64,000 nt of DNA from Streptomyces violaceoruber (GTDB lineage: Bacteria > Actinomycetota > Actinomycetes > Streptomycetales > Streptomycetaceae), in the NCBI RefSeq assembly GCF_033406955.1, contig NZ_CP137734.1, positions 1,364,001 through 1,428,000 of the forward strand, written 5' to 3'. The translations under genes were made by a program, and so were the position numbers. Positions 34,034-44,666 of the stretch are shown here, piece by piece. The stretch's first letter is position 1, and each line of letters opens with the position of its first letter. Under the pieces are notes generated by a model that had not been told where the DNA came from, searched no databases, and saw only the letters and a program-made list of their open reading frames with translations.

Positions 34034-35029
34034 GTGGCGCGCGTCCCGGACGCTGCTGCGGTGCCCCTGTTCTGGAGAATCTCGCTGTTCAACTCGGTGG
34101 TGCTGATCGCGGCGACCGCGTTGCTGCTGGGACCGGTCACCGTGTCGACCCCCGTCCTGCTCACCGAGGCCGCGATCCTCACGGCCGGCCTGGTGGTCAT
34201 ACTGATCGCCAACATCCTGCTGCTGCGGATCGGCCTCGGACCACTGCGCCAGCTCGCGCGGGCCATGACCACGACCGATCTGCTGCGGCCGCGGGTCCGC
34301 CCCAAGGTCGACGGCGACGGCGAGATCGCCGAGCTGATCACCACCTTCAACACCATGCTCGACCGGCTGGAGGCCGAACGCGCCCTGAGCGCCGCCCGCA
34401 CGCTGAGCGCGCAGGAGTCGGAACGCCACCGGGTCGCCCAGGAGCTGTACGACGAGGTGGGGCAGACCCTCGCCGCCGTGCTGCTGGATCTCAAGCGGGT
34501 CGCGGACCAGGCGCCCGAGGAGGTGCGTGAGCAGCTCTCGCAGGTGCAGGAGACGACCCGGGCCAGCCTGGACGAGATCCGCCGCATCGCCCGCCGGCTG
34601 CTCCCGGGGGTCCTGGAGGAGCTGGGCCTGAGCAGCGCCCTGAGGTCGCTCTCGGACGAGTTCACCGGGCCTTCGCTGACCGTGCGCCACGACATCGCCA
34701 CCGGCCTGCCCGGTCTCGGCGACAACGCCGACCTGGTGCTCTACCGGGTCGCCCAGGAGGGCCTCACCAACGCGGCCCGGCACTCCGGGGCCCGCCTGGT
34801 GGTGCTGTCCCTGGAGCGGGCCGGTGACGCCGTCCGGCTGCGGGTGCGGGACGACGGCCGGGGCTTCGACGACTCGGGCGGGGCCGTCGAGGGCGCCGGG
34901 ATCCGGGGTATGCGGGAGCGCGCCCTGCTGATCGGCGCCGACCTGGTCGTCGGCCCGGCGCGCGGGGGCGGCACCGAGGTGCGGCTGACCGTGCCCGTCG
35001 GCGACCGGGTGCCCGACCGGGTCGCGTGA
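34034..35029 (+). CDS. NarL-type sensor kinase-like protein lacking the phospho-acceptor histidine
   Basis: About 331 residues (GTG at 34034; a GTG at 34061 is also possible, no strong ribosome site for either). Two membrane segments (residues ~13-32 and 36-58) lead into a HAMP domain, a HisKA_3 dimerisation helix and a HATPase_c domain (DNADLVLYRVAQEGLTNAARHS, in parts; DDGRGFDD; GIRGMRERA). The phospho-acceptor motif that normally reads ELHD reads ELYD (RVAQELYDEVGQTL), so the usual histidine is tyrosine. No response regulator is adjacent. It may be a regulatory pseudokinase, or phosphorylate elsewhere, for example on the nearby His in SERHRVAQ. The ATP-binding half looks intact. The gene is divergent from araC, 93 bases apart. 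Confidence 0.85.
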   Translation: MARVPDAAAVPLFWRISLFNSVVLIAATALLLGPVTVSTPVLLTEAAILTAGLVVILIANILLLRIGLGPLRQLARAMTTTDLLRPRVRPKVDGDGEIAELITTFNTMLDRLEAERALSAARTLSAQESERHRVAQELYDEVGQTLAAVLLDLKRVADQAPEEVREQLSQVQETTRASLDEIRRIARRLLPGVLEELGLSSALRSLSDEFTGPSLTVRHDIATGLPGLGDNADLVLYRVAQEGLTNAARHSGARLVVLSLERAGDAVRLRVRDDGRGFDDSGGAVEGAGIRGMRERALLIGADLVVGPARGGGTEVRLTVPVGDRVPDRVA

Positions 35030-35129
35030 CCGCCCGGACGGGGGGGGAAGGGCGGAGCGGGGCCCGCAAGGGCGGGAACACACCGGTCGGGCGCGCTGTT
35101 GTCGCCGGATGCGGAACGGAGGCGGAACG

Positions 35130-36194
35130 GTGCACGGTGAATACAAGATCCCCGGCGGCAAGCTGGTCGTCGTGGACGTGGCGGCCGAGGACGGCGTGCT
35201 GCGGCACGTGCGGGTGGCGGGCGACTTCTTCCTGGAGCCGGACGAGGCGCTGGACGCGGTGAACCGCGCGCTGGAGGGGGCCCCGGCGGACACGGACGCG
35301 GCGGGACTCGCCGCGCGGATCGACGCGGCCCTGCCCGAGGGCACCGTCATGTACGGGCTGACCTCGGAGGGCGTCGGCATCGCCGTGCGCCGCGCGCTGG
35401 CGCACGCCACGGACTGGACGGACTACGACTGGCAACTGATCCACGAGGGACCCGAGTCCCCCGCGCTGCACATGGCCCTCGACGAGGTGCTGACCGCCGA
35501 GGTCGCCGCGGGCCGGCGTCCGCCGACGCTCAGGGTGTGGGAGTGGGGCGCCCCCGCGGTGATCATCGGCAGCTTCCAGTCGCTGCGCAACGAGGTGGAC
35601 GCCGAGGGCGCCGCCCGGCACGGCATCGAGGTGGTCCGCCGGATCTCCGGCGGCGGCGCGATGTTCGTGGAGCCCGGCAACACGATCACCTACTCCCTGT
35701 CCGTGCCGGAGGCACTGGTGCAGGGCCTCTCCTTCCAGGACAGCTACGCCTACCTCGACGACTGGGTGCTGGGCGCGCTCGGCGAGATGGGCATCCGCGC
35801 CTGGTACCAGCCGCTCAACGACATCGCCACCGACCAGGGCAAGATCGCCGGTGCCGCGCAGAAGCGCGTCGTGGGGCCCGGGGGCGGGCCCGGCGCCGTA
35901 CTGCACCACGTGACCATGTCGTACGACATCGACGCGGACAAGATGCTCCAGGTGCTGCGGATCGGGCGGGAGAAGATGTCCGACAAGGGCATGAAGTCCG
36001 CGAAGAAGCGGGTGGACCCGCTGCGCCGGCAGACCGGTCTGGCGCGCGAGGCCGTGATCGAGCGGATGATCTCCTCCTTCGGCGGGCGGTACGGGCTGAG
36101 CCGGGGCAAGGTGACGGACGAGGAGCTGGAACGGGCCCGGGAACTGGCCCGCACCAAGTTCTCCTCCGCCGAGTGGACCGCCCGGGTGCCCTGA
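35130..36194 (+). CDS. lplA: Lipoate-protein ligase A with N-terminal accessory domain
   Basis: 354 residues from a GTG at 35130, seven bases after GGAGG. Residues ~1-95 match the LplA accessory domain (EYKIPGGKLVVVDV, RVAGDFFLEPDEALD), which in E. coli LplA is at the C-terminus. The catalytic BPL/LplA domain follows, with RRISGGGAMF near residue 172 and the lipoyl-AMP lysine in DQGKIAGAAQKR near 240. The enzyme attaches lipoate to E2/GcvH domains using ATP. The order is therefore accessory domain then catalytic domain, the reverse of E. coli and a fusion version of the archaeal LplB/LplA pair. It stands alone between the orphan kinase and a two-component system. Confidence 0.9.
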   Translation: MHGEYKIPGGKLVVVDVAAEDGVLRHVRVAGDFFLEPDEALDAVNRALEGAPADTDAAGLAARIDAALPEGTVMYGLTSEGVGIAVRRALAHATDWTDYDWQLIHEGPESPALHMALDEVLTAEVAAGRRPPTLRVWEWGAPAVIIGSFQSLRNEVDAEGAARHGIEVVRRISGGGAMFVEPGNTITYSLSVPEALVQGLSFQDSYAYLDDWVLGALGEMGIRAWYQPLNDIATDQGKIAGAAQKRVVGPGGGPGAVLHHVTMSYDIDADKMLQVLRIGREKMSDKGMKSAKKRVDPLRRQTGLAREAVIERMISSFGGRYGLSRGKVTDEELERARELARTKFSSAEWTARVP

Positions 36195-36212
36195 GGGTCC
36201 CCCCTGCGGCTC

Positions 36213-36887
36213 CTAGGCCCTGCCGCGCACCGCGACCAGGCCCGACTCGTAGGCGAACACGACGAGTTGGGCCCGGTCCCGGGCGCCCAGCTTGGTCATC
36301 GCACGGCTGATGTGCGTCTTGGCGGTCAGCGGGCTGATCACCATGTGGGCGGCGATCTCCTCGTTGCTCAGGCCGCGCGCCGCGAGCGCGGTGACCTCGC
36401 GTTCCCGGCGGGTGAGGGCGTCCAGGCCGGGCGCGGTGGACCGGTCCGGGGGCCGGGCGACGAACTCGCCGATCAGGGTGCGGGTGACCGACGGGGAGAG
36501 CAGGGCCTCGCCGTGCGCCACCACGTCGATGGCCTGGAGCAGGTCGGCGGGCTCGGTGTCCTTGAGGAGGAAGCCGCTGGCTCCCGCCCGCAGCGCCTCG
36601 AAGACGTACTCGTCGAGGCCGTAGTTGGTGAGGATGACGACGCGTACGGCGGCGAGGGCCGGGTCGGCGGCGATGCGGCGGGTCGCCTCGATGCCCGACA
36701 TCACCGGCATCTGCACGTCGACCAGGGCCACGTCGGGCACCTGGGCCCGCACCAGCGCCACCCCCTGTTCCCCGTCGGCCGCCTCGCCGACCACCTCGAC
36801 GCCCTCCTCGGCGTCGAGCAGCGCCCGGAAACCGGCCCGCATCAGTGCCTGGTCGTCGACCAGCGCGACCCGGAGGACGCCGCTCAT
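36213..36887 (-). CDS. NarL/FixJ-family response regulator
   Basis: 224 residues. Receiver domain with VALVDDQ (acidic pocket), the phosphorylated Asp in DVALVDVQMPVMSG near residue 56, and the switch/Lys region TNYGLDEYVFEALRAGASGFLLKD (read in parts). The C-terminal LuxR-type HTH is LTRREREVTALAARGLSNEE with the recognition helix SPLTAKTHISRAMTKL. Its ATG overlaps the kinase stop (ATGA at 36884-36887), so kinase and regulator are translationally coupled. It likely regulates nearby or unlinked promoters; none is identifiable here. An 18-base gap separates it from the convergent lplA gene. Confidence 0.93.
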   Translation of the reverse strand: MSGVLRVALVDDQALMRAGFRALLDAEEGVEVVGEAADGEQGVALVRAQVPDVALVDVQMPVMSGIEATRRIAADPALAAVRVVILTNYGLDEYVFEALRAGASGFLLKDTEPADLLQAIDVVAHGEALLSPSVTRTLIGEFVARPPDRSTAPGLDALTRREREVTALAARGLSNEEIAAHMVISPLTAKTHISRAMTKLGARDRAQLVVFAYESGLVAVRGRA

Positions 36888-38032
36888 ACCGTGTCCCCCA
36901 GCGGGAGCCGTGCGCGCACCGAGAAGCCGCCCTCCGCGCGGGGGGCGGCGCGCAGGGTGCCGCCGAGGGCGCTGACGCGCTCGTGCATACCGGTCAGGCC
37001 GGTGCCGGGCACCGGCGGGCGGTCCGGATCGGCGGCCCCGTCGTCGTCCACGCCTATCGTCAGCTCCCCCATGCGGTCCCCCGTGTGATCCGTCGTGTGG
37101 TCCGTCGTGTTCCGTGTGCCGTAGTCGATGCGGACCCGCACCTTCGCCGGTCCGGCGTGCCGCGCCGCGTTGGTGAGGGCCTCCTGCACGATGCGGTAGG
37201 CGGCCCGGTCGACGGCCCGGGGCAGCGGGCGCTCGTCCCCGGTGACCGTGAGCTCGACGGCGAGCCCTGCCGCACGGGCCCGCTCGACGAGCAGGGCCGG
37301 GGTGCCGGCCGGTTCGTCGGCCCGCAGCACCTGGAGGGCGGAGCGCAGCTCGCGCATCGCCTCCCCACTCGCCTCCTGGATGGCGAGCAGCGCGGGCGGC
37401 ACCTCGTCCCCGCGTTTGCGCGCCAGGTGGACGGCGACGCCCGCCTGGAGCTTGACGATGGAGATGCTGTGCGTCAGCGAGTCGTGCAACTCGCGGGCGA
37501 TCCGCAGCCGTTCCTCCCCGGCGCGGCGCAGGGCCGCCTCCTCCCTGGTGCGCTCCGCCTCCAGGGCCCGCTGTTCGGTCTGGCGCAGGTACGCCTGCCA
37601 GTTCCGGTCGGCGAGACCGGTCACCACCGCGCACAGGAACCAGCCGGCGAGCAGTCCGGCCCGTTCGGCCGCGTGCTGCGTGCCGGGGCCGGTGGCCACG
37701 TACCCGGCCAGGAACACGGCGCCGCCGGCCGCCGCGACGCCCCGGTGGCCGACCCGGGCCGCGGTGTGCACGGCGCCCAGGACGGGCAGCGCGGACAGCG
37801 GGCCGGGGTGCGCGTGCACGACGTACGCCGTGCCGAGGACGGTGGCGGCGGCCAGCACCGCGCGCGGGGCGGCGCGGTGGAAGGCGAGCGCCGCCGAGGC
37901 GAGGACGACGAGCACGAGGTCGAGTGCCGTGGTGTCGTCGTCGAAGGCGGCGACCGCCGTGCCGAGGGCGCCGACGACGGCCGCGAGGACCACGTCGGCG
38001 AGCCGTCCGCGATCGACCTGACGCCCACTCAT
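36884..38032 (-). CDS. NarL-type sensor histidine kinase
   Basis: 382 residues. The N-terminal ~140 residues hold about five to six membrane helices (for example VLAAVVGALGTAVAAF and AVFLAGYVATG). A coiled segment precedes the HisKA_3 helix with an intact phospho-acceptor His in RIARELHDSLTHS near residue 196. HATPase_c motifs follow (YRIVQEALTNAARHA, GVDDDG, GTGLTGMHERV). A short Thr/Asp/His repeat (NTTDHTTDHTGD) interrupts the ATP-binding domain in a loop. It pairs with the downstream NarL-type regulator through a four-base overlap. The signal is unknown; the integral-membrane sensor without a periplasmic domain is typical of envelope-stress or small hydrophobic ligand sensing. Confidence 0.92.
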   Translation of the reverse strand: MSGRQVDRGRLADVVLAAVVGALGTAVAAFDDDTTALDLVLVVLASAALAFHRAAPRAVLAAATVLGTAYVVHAHPGPLSALPVLGAVHTAARVGHRGVAAAGGAVFLAGYVATGPGTQHAAERAGLLAGWFLCAVVTGLADRNWQAYLRQTEQRALEAERTREEAALRRAGEERLRIARELHDSLTHSISIVKLQAGVAVHLARKRGDEVPPALLAIQEASGEAMRELRSALQVLRADEPAGTPALLVERARAAGLAVELTVTGDERPLPRAVDRAAYRIVQEALTNAARHAGPAKVRVRIDYGTRNTTDHTTDHTGDRMGELTIGVDDDGAADPDRPPVPGTGLTGMHERVSALGGTLRAAPRAEGGFSVRARLPLGDTV

Positions 38033-38199
38033 GCCCGCACCCTATGCGTCCCGGCCGGCCCTCGCGTCGGCCCTGTGGACGGCTTGCGGACTACTCCCGG
38101 CGAAGTAGTCCACCGCCCGGCCGGGCCCCGGCGGCGCAGTGCCGACCGCATCCGCCCGTACGACGACGCCGGGCACCCCGGCGGCGCACTCTGCTGTCC

Positions 38200-39213
38200 A
38201 TGCCCACACCCTTCCGTCACACCGAACCGCTGCCCCCGAAGGCGGCCACCGGCCGAGTCGCCGAGGTCTACGCACAGGCCGCGCGGGACTTCGGCATTCC
38301 CGAACCCGCCCCGTTCGTGGCCCTCTCCTCCGCGCCCGCGCTCGTCGCCCCGGCCTGGGCGCTGATGCGCGAGTCCCTGCTCGCCGGTCCCGGCGACCGC
38401 ACCGGCAAGGAGGTCGCCGCCTTCGGGGTGTCGCAGGCCAACAAGTGCCGGTTCTGCGTGGACGCGCACACCATGCTGCTGCACGCCACCGGCGACCACG
38501 CCCTGGCCGAACGCCTGGCCGGGGGGCGGGAGCCGGCGGACGAGCGGCACGCGCGCGTACTCGACTGGGCGCGGCGCACCCGCGTTCCGGGTGCGGCGCG
38601 CGAGCCCCACCCGTTCCCGCCCGAGGAGGCTCCCGGCTACCTCGGCACCGTGCTGGCCTTCCACTTCATCAACCGCGTCGTGTCGTCCCTGGTGACCGAG
38701 ACACTGCTGCCGGCCGGCGCGCAACGCCTGCGCCCGGTCCGGAGCCTGGCGGGCCGCTCGCTGTCCCGCACCGTACGGCGAACCGCCGTGCCCGGCGCCT
38801 CCCTTCCCCTGCTGGACGACCCGGGCCGGGGACCGGCGTGGGCGGCGGGGACACCGGTCGGCCCGGCGTACGCGGCGCTGAGCTCCGCCGCCCCGATGGG
38901 CGCCGGTCTCCTCGACGCCGACGACCAGGACCTGGTGCGCGCCACGCTGCGCGACTGGGACGGCTCGCACCCGCCCCGCACGCCGGACCCGTTTCCCGAC
39001 CGGAGGGAGCGGCCCGGCGCACGGCTGGCGCTGCTGGTGGCGCTCGCGCCGTACCGGATCACGGACGCGGACGTGGCGGCGTGGCGCCGGCCCGAGCACA
39101 CCGACCACTGCCTGGTGCACCTCGTCGCGTACGGCGCGTTCACCGCCGTGGACCGCATCGAGACGGCCCTGACCGCCCCGACCGCTCGCCCCGCCCCTCG
39201 GGAGACCTCATGA
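38200..39213 (+). CDS. Carboxymuconolactone decarboxylase/AhpD-like protein
   Basis: 337 residues. Near residue 85 is NKCRFCVDAHTMLLHATGD, carrying the CxxC-x3-H signature of AhpD-type alkylhydroperoxidases that reduce peroxides or act as thiol-dependent disulfide reductases. Family members are usually 150-200 residues. This one is about twice that length, with a C-terminal half that repeats a weaker helical pattern (LVRATLRDWDGSHPP, LALLVALAPYRITDADV) but has no second CxxC. The ATG at 38200 begins right at the homology. It is divergent from the sensor kinase gene (168 bases). Its stop overlaps the start of a possible 66-codon ORF. Peroxide protection is the family role; direct evidence is lacking. 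Confidence 0.8.
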   Translation: MPTPFRHTEPLPPKAATGRVAEVYAQAARDFGIPEPAPFVALSSAPALVAPAWALMRESLLAGPGDRTGKEVAAFGVSQANKCRFCVDAHTMLLHATGDHALAERLAGGREPADERHARVLDWARRTRVPGAAREPHPFPPEEAPGYLGTVLAFHFINRVVSSLVTETLLPAGAQRLRPVRSLAGRSLSRTVRRTAVPGASLPLLDDPGRGPAWAAGTPVGPAYAALSSAAPMGAGLLDADDQDLVRATLRDWDGSHPPRTPDPFPDRRERPGARLALLVALAPYRITDADVAAWRRPEHTDHCLVHLVAYGAFTAVDRIETALTAPTARPAPRETS

Positions 39214-39410
39214 CCGTCGTCACCGGTTCCCGCCGCCAACCCGGTCCCGCCGCGGTCCGGGACACCGCGGACCTCCTGCTGTCGCGCTACCCGGGCCGTC
39301 CCCTGCCCGCCGGACGGCTCACCGGGCGGGAGGCGGCGCCGCCCGTCCGTCTGCGTCACCGCCCGGCCACGCACCGAGTTCGCCCTTCCGCCCCACGGGG
39401 ACACGTGTGA
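39210..39410 (+). CDS. Possible small protein, translationally coupled (hypothetical)
   Basis: 66 codons starting in an ATGA overlap with the AhpD-like gene and ending at TGA 39408-39410. It is Arg/Pro-rich with no recognised domain, membrane segment or signal. The overlap start is the main support; composition is what any open frame would show at this GC content. It could also be the eroded N-terminus of a lost gene. Confidence 0.3.
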   Translation: MTVVTGSRRQPGPAAVRDTADLLLSRYPGRPLPAGRLTGREAAPPVRLRHRPATHRVRPSAPRGHV

Positions 39411-39470
39411 CACTGGCGTCCCGTCCGCAGTGCGGGCACCCTCCGCACCGTCCCCCACGAGAAGTGCGCC

Positions 39471-40127
39471 GTGCGTTCTCTTCCTCTGCCGCTCGCCCTG
39501 ACCGCCCGTCTGGCGCCGGTCGCCGTGCTCGCCACGGCCGGCTGGGCGCTGTCGTCCGGGCCCGACACGTCACCCGCGGCGAAGGAGAGGACGCCGCCCG
39601 ACACCACGAACAGATCGGCGTCCGCACCGGCGACGGAGGCGGCGACCAAGACGTACGCCACCGCACCGGCGCCGTGCGAGAGCCTGGCCGACAAGACGGT
39701 CACCTCGCTGGTGCCCGGGGCCAAGGCGGCCGGCAAGGAGATCCCGTCCACGGACACCAAGGTGCGCCGCACCTGTTCCTGGAACGCGCTCAAGGGATAC
39801 GACTACCGCTGGCTCGACGTCTCCTTCGAGGTGATGGCGACGGACGAGGCGGCCCAGAAGTCGTACAAGGAGCGCGTCGCCGACCGCAGCGGCGGCGGCG
39901 ACGTCCCGGGTCTCGGCGACGGCGCCTACTCCGTCGTCAACCTCACCACCGAGGACAAGCAGCAGACCCGCGAGGGCACGGTGCTGGTCCGCGCCGCCAA
40001 CGCCCTGGTGATGATCACCTACAACGGCAGCGACTTCGAGTCGAAGAAGGCCCCCGGTACGACCGAGATCAACAAGGGTGCCATCAAGGCGGCCAAGGAG
40101 GCGGTGGCCGCCCTGCGGGACGGCTGA
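39471..40127 (+). CDS. DUF3558-like secreted protein
   Basis: 218 residues from a GTG. The first ~30 form a signal peptide (LALTARLAPVAVLATAGWAL) without an obvious lipobox cysteine. A low-complexity Thr/Ala/Pro linker (~30-65) follows, then a domain with a conserved Cys pair (APCESLADKTV and RRTCSWNA, about 40 apart) as in DUF3558 lipoproteins of Actinobacteria. The two cysteines probably form a disulfide in the cell-envelope space. Function of the family is unknown. It stands alone between the AhpD-like gene and the beta-helix gene. Confidence 0.75.
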   Translation: MRSLPLPLALTARLAPVAVLATAGWALSSGPDTSPAAKERTPPDTTNRSASAPATEAATKTYATAPAPCESLADKTVTSLVPGAKAAGKEIPSTDTKVRRTCSWNALKGYDYRWLDVSFEVMATDEAAQKSYKERVADRSGGGDVPGLGDGAYSVVNLTTEDKQQTREGTVLVRAANALVMITYNGSDFESKKAPGTTEINKGAIKAAKEAVAALRDG

Positions 40128-40271
40128 GCCCTTCCCGACCGGACCCATGCCGTAGCGGTGCGCCCTGATCAACTCCGGTGGCAGGATGGCCAAGCGGCCG
40201 ACGCGTCCGACCCGGCTCGAGCGCCGTGGCCGCACCCCGCGCCACGCCACTCCCCCGGAGGAAGACACCCC

Positions 40272-41900
40272 ATGGACAGACGCGCCCTCATGCTCGCGAC
40301 CGGCGGACTCCTCGGCGCCGCCGGTGCCGCCCAGCTGACGGCGGCTCCGTCGGCCGTCGCCGCCGGGACGGACGCCGCGACCGGCCCCGTCTTCGACGTG
40401 CGGGCCTACGGGGCGGCCGGCGACGGCGTCACCGACGACACCGCGGCCTTCCGCCGGGCGCTGGCCGCGGCGCGGGAGGTCCCGGGCGGTGGAGCGACGC
40501 TGCTGGTACCGGCGGGCAGTTACCCGCTGGGGGAGTCCCTGCTGCTCGGTCAGGGCATGACCGTCCGCGCGCACGGGGCGCTGCTCTTCCGCACCGGCAA
40601 CACCTCGGCCCTGGTGAAGAACTACACCGCCGGCATGCCCGCGGTCGGCGGCTACGGCGGGGTCGGCAACATATCCGTCCACGGCGGCACCTGGGACATG
40701 CGCGGCAGCCGGTTCACCTCGACCTGCCCCGCGTTCGTCTTCACCCATGCCGACGGTTTCACCGTCCGCGACGTCACCGTGCTCGACGTGCCCGAGGCAC
40801 ACGCGGTCGAACTCAACGCGGTACGGCGGGTCAGGATCACCGACTGCCTCTTCGACGGGGTGTACGTGGCGCCCGGTGTGCCGGCCGTGCCCAACCGGCA
40901 CGAGGCCGTGCAGATCACCGGCGCGACCAACGTCTACAACCTGCCGGCGCCCGACTACGACGGCACCCCCTGTGAGGACGTGCTGATCTCCGGCTGCACG
41001 ATGCGCAACTCCTCGTCCGGCAACGCTCCTTTCGACGCGCTGTGCGGCGACCACTACGTCGCGTCCGCCGACTCGCCCCGCCCCCTGCACCGCAACATCC
41101 GCGTTCTCGGCAACAGGGTCGAGAGCAGCGGCGCGTACGGCGTCCGCGCCACCGACTGGCAGCAGTCGGTGATCGCCGGCAACACGATCGACGCGGCGGC
41201 GGTCACCGGCATCTACGTCAGCTCCGGTTCCGGCAATCCGCTCCAGGACATCGCGGTGACCGGCAACACCGTGCGCGGGACCGGCACCGGGGGCGCGATC
41301 GTGGTGTCCAACACCGGTACGGGGCGCAACAGTTCGGTGGTCGTCAGCGACAACCTCGTCCGCGGGGTGGACGGCGAGACGGGGATCTACGTCGGGCAGA
41401 CCGACGGGGCGACGGTCACCGGCAACACCGTGGCCACGACCCGCCACCCGTCCGGCGGGAACGCCCAGGGCATCCAGCTCCAGGGCTGCCCGGACGCCCT
41501 GGTCACCGGCAACCACCTGTCGGACGTCGACGGTGACGGCATCGGCGTCGACAGCGGTTCCACCGGAGCGCTGATCGCCCAGAACACCGTGCTGGACCCG
41601 GCCCGCAACGGCATCTCGGCCGCCTCCTCCGACATCGCGCTGCGCGACAACCGGATCACCGGTGCGGGTTCGGGCGGGACGGCGGGCACCTACGCCGTCC
41701 GCGTCGGCGGGAACGCCGTGAACGTGTCGTGCCGGGGCAACGTGTCCCGCCCCGGCGAGGGTGCCGGCGCCGAGGCGGGCATCGCGGTGATGGCCGGCTG
41801 CCGGGGTGCCTGGGTCGCGGGCAACGATCTGCGCGGCTGGGGGGCGGCGGCGGTTCTCGACCGTGGCACCGGGACCGTGTCGGCCGACAACCTCGGCTGA
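40272..41900 (+). CDS. Secreted right-handed beta-helix (pectate-lyase-like) protein
   Basis: 542 residues from the ATG at 40272, ten bases after GGAGG. A Tat/Sec-like leader (MDRRALMLATGGLLGAAGAAQ) with an RR near the start and a twin Ala cleavage region is followed by FDVRAYGAAGDGVTDDTAAF, the hallmark opening of pectate lyase 3/GH28-type beta-helices. The rest is a run of about 20-25-residue coils with alternating NxVxG/GNTV patterns (for example VIAGNTID, VTGNTVRG, VTGNTVAT), as in the NosD/Beta_helix families. Polysaccharide lyase or hydrolase activity is plausible, but no catalytic set can be assigned. It ends 68 bases before the convergent NCS1 transporter. Confidence 0.85.
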   Translation: MDRRALMLATGGLLGAAGAAQLTAAPSAVAAGTDAATGPVFDVRAYGAAGDGVTDDTAAFRRALAAAREVPGGGATLLVPAGSYPLGESLLLGQGMTVRAHGALLFRTGNTSALVKNYTAGMPAVGGYGGVGNISVHGGTWDMRGSRFTSTCPAFVFTHADGFTVRDVTVLDVPEAHAVELNAVRRVRITDCLFDGVYVAPGVPAVPNRHEAVQITGATNVYNLPAPDYDGTPCEDVLISGCTMRNSSSGNAPFDALCGDHYVASADSPRPLHRNIRVLGNRVESSGAYGVRATDWQQSVIAGNTIDAAAVTGIYVSSGSGNPLQDIAVTGNTVRGTGTGGAIVVSNTGTGRNSSVVVSDNLVRGVDGETGIYVGQTDGATVTGNTVATTRHPSGGNAQGIQLQGCPDALVTGNHLSDVDGDGIGVDSGSTGALIAQNTVLDPARNGISAASSDIALRDNRITGAGSGGTAGTYAVRVGGNAVNVSCRGNVSRPGEGAGAEAGIAVMAGCRGAWVAGNDLRGWGAAAVLDRGTGTVSADNLG

Positions 41901-41968
41901 CCCGGCGGCCCGTCCCGGCCCGCCCCTGTCCCGGCTGAGCACGGAGGTGCCCGGGCTCCCGGCGGTGA

Positions 41969-43522
<1,554 letters not shown>

Positions 43523-43632
43523 GGGCAGGCCAATCATGCGGTGGGACGGGAGAGGCCGTGCGGGCGGTGCCGAGGGGGGTGCGCGGGTGCGCCCCGGGGC
43601 CCGCCCCCGGGTGCGGGGCGGGCCGGGGTGGT

Positions 43633-44655
43633 TCAGGCGTTGACGGCCGGGATGACCTGGGTGCCGTAGGTGTCGATCACGGCTTCCCGCGCGTCGTGCA
43701 TGTCGTACAGCGCGAACTGGTCGACGCCGAGGGCGCGCAGGGCGGTCAGCTTCTCGATGTGCTTCTCGACCGGCCCGATCAGGCAGAACCGGTCGACGAT
43801 CTCGTCCGGCACGAACTGCGTGTCCGGGTTGCCGCTGCGCCCGTGGTGGGCGTAGTCGTAGCCCTCGCGGGCCTTGATGTAGTCGGTGAGTTCGTCGGGC
43901 ACGGCACCGGTGTGGGCGCCGTACTTGGCGACCAGGTCGGCGACGTGGTTGCCGACCATGCCGCCGAACCAGCGGCACTGCTCGCGCGCGTGGGCGAGGG
44001 CCTCGGGCGAGTCGTCGGCGGTGACGTAGGCGGGGGCGGCGACGCAGACCGTCACCTCGGACGGGTCGCGTCCGGCGGCCTCGGCGGCGTCCCGGACGGC
44101 CTTGACCATGTACTCGGTGAGGTAGAGGTCGGCGAGCTGGAGGATGAAGCCGTCGGCCTCCTCGCCGGTCATCTTCAGGGCCTTGGGACCGTACGCGGCC
44201 ATCCACACGGGGACTTCGGCGCCGGGCTTGGTCCAGGGGAACCGGACGACGGTGCCGCCGCCGAGGTCGGCCTCCTCTCCCCTGCCCAGCGCGCGGATGA
44301 CCCTGATCGCATCGCTTATGCGGGCGAGGGTGTTGGGCTTGCGGCCGGCCACCCGCATCGCGGAGTCGCCGCGGCCGATGCCGCAGACGGTGCGGTTGCC
44401 GAACATGTCGTTGAGGGTGGCGAAGGTGGAGGCGGTCACCTCCCAGGTGCGGGTGCCCGGGTTGGTGACCATCGGGCCGATCTTCAGTGTGCTGGTGTTG
44501 GCCAGGACCTGGCTGTAGATCACGAACGGCTCCTGCCACAGCACGGCGGAGTCGAAGGTCCAGCCGTGGCTGAAGCCGTTGCGCTCGGCCCGCTGCATCA
44601 GCTCCACGACGCGGGAGGCAGGCGGGTCGGTCTGCAGGACGAGTCCGAAGTCCAT
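43633..44655 (-). CDS. LLM-class (F420-type) flavin-dependent oxidoreductase
   Basis: 340 residues, a luciferase-like TIM barrel. FGLVLQTDPPASRVVELMQRAE at the start and NRTVCGIGRGDSAMRVAGRKP near residue 95 (in parts: CGIGRGDSAM) fit the TIGR03842 group of probable F420-dependent oxidoreductases. These often sit beside dihydropyrimidinase and ureidopropionase genes. It lies 11 bases after the dihydropyrimidinase gene, with a TAGGAG ribosome site. No flavin/NADPH dihydropyrimidine dehydrogenase (PreA/PreT) is present in the window. It may therefore perform the first reduction of uracil/thymine, or oxidise a ring as RutA does. Which reaction and whether F420 or FMN is used are inferences. Confidence 0.85.
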   Translation of the reverse strand: MDFGLVLQTDPPASRVVELMQRAERNGFSHGWTFDSAVLWQEPFVIYSQVLANTSTLKIGPMVTNPGTRTWEVTASTFATLNDMFGNRTVCGIGRGDSAMRVAGRKPNTLARISDAIRVIRALGRGEEADLGGGTVVRFPWTKPGAEVPVWMAAYGPKALKMTGEEADGFILQLADLYLTEYMVKAVRDAAEAAGRDPSEVTVCVAAPAYVTADDSPEALAHAREQCRWFGGMVGNHVADLVAKYGAHTGAVPDELTDYIKAREGYDYAHHGRSGNPDTQFVPDEIVDRFCLIGPVEKHIEKLTALRALGVDQFALYDMHDAREAVIDTYGTQVIPAVNA

Positions 44656-44666
44656 GGGCACCGCTC

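Noticed and set aside
40180..40240. tRNA-like stretch (GGCAGGATGGCCAAGCGG) upstream of the beta-helix gene
   Set aside because: It resembles a Ser/Leu-type D-arm, but no anticodon stem, T-loop GGTTCRANNCC or matching acceptor stem follows.
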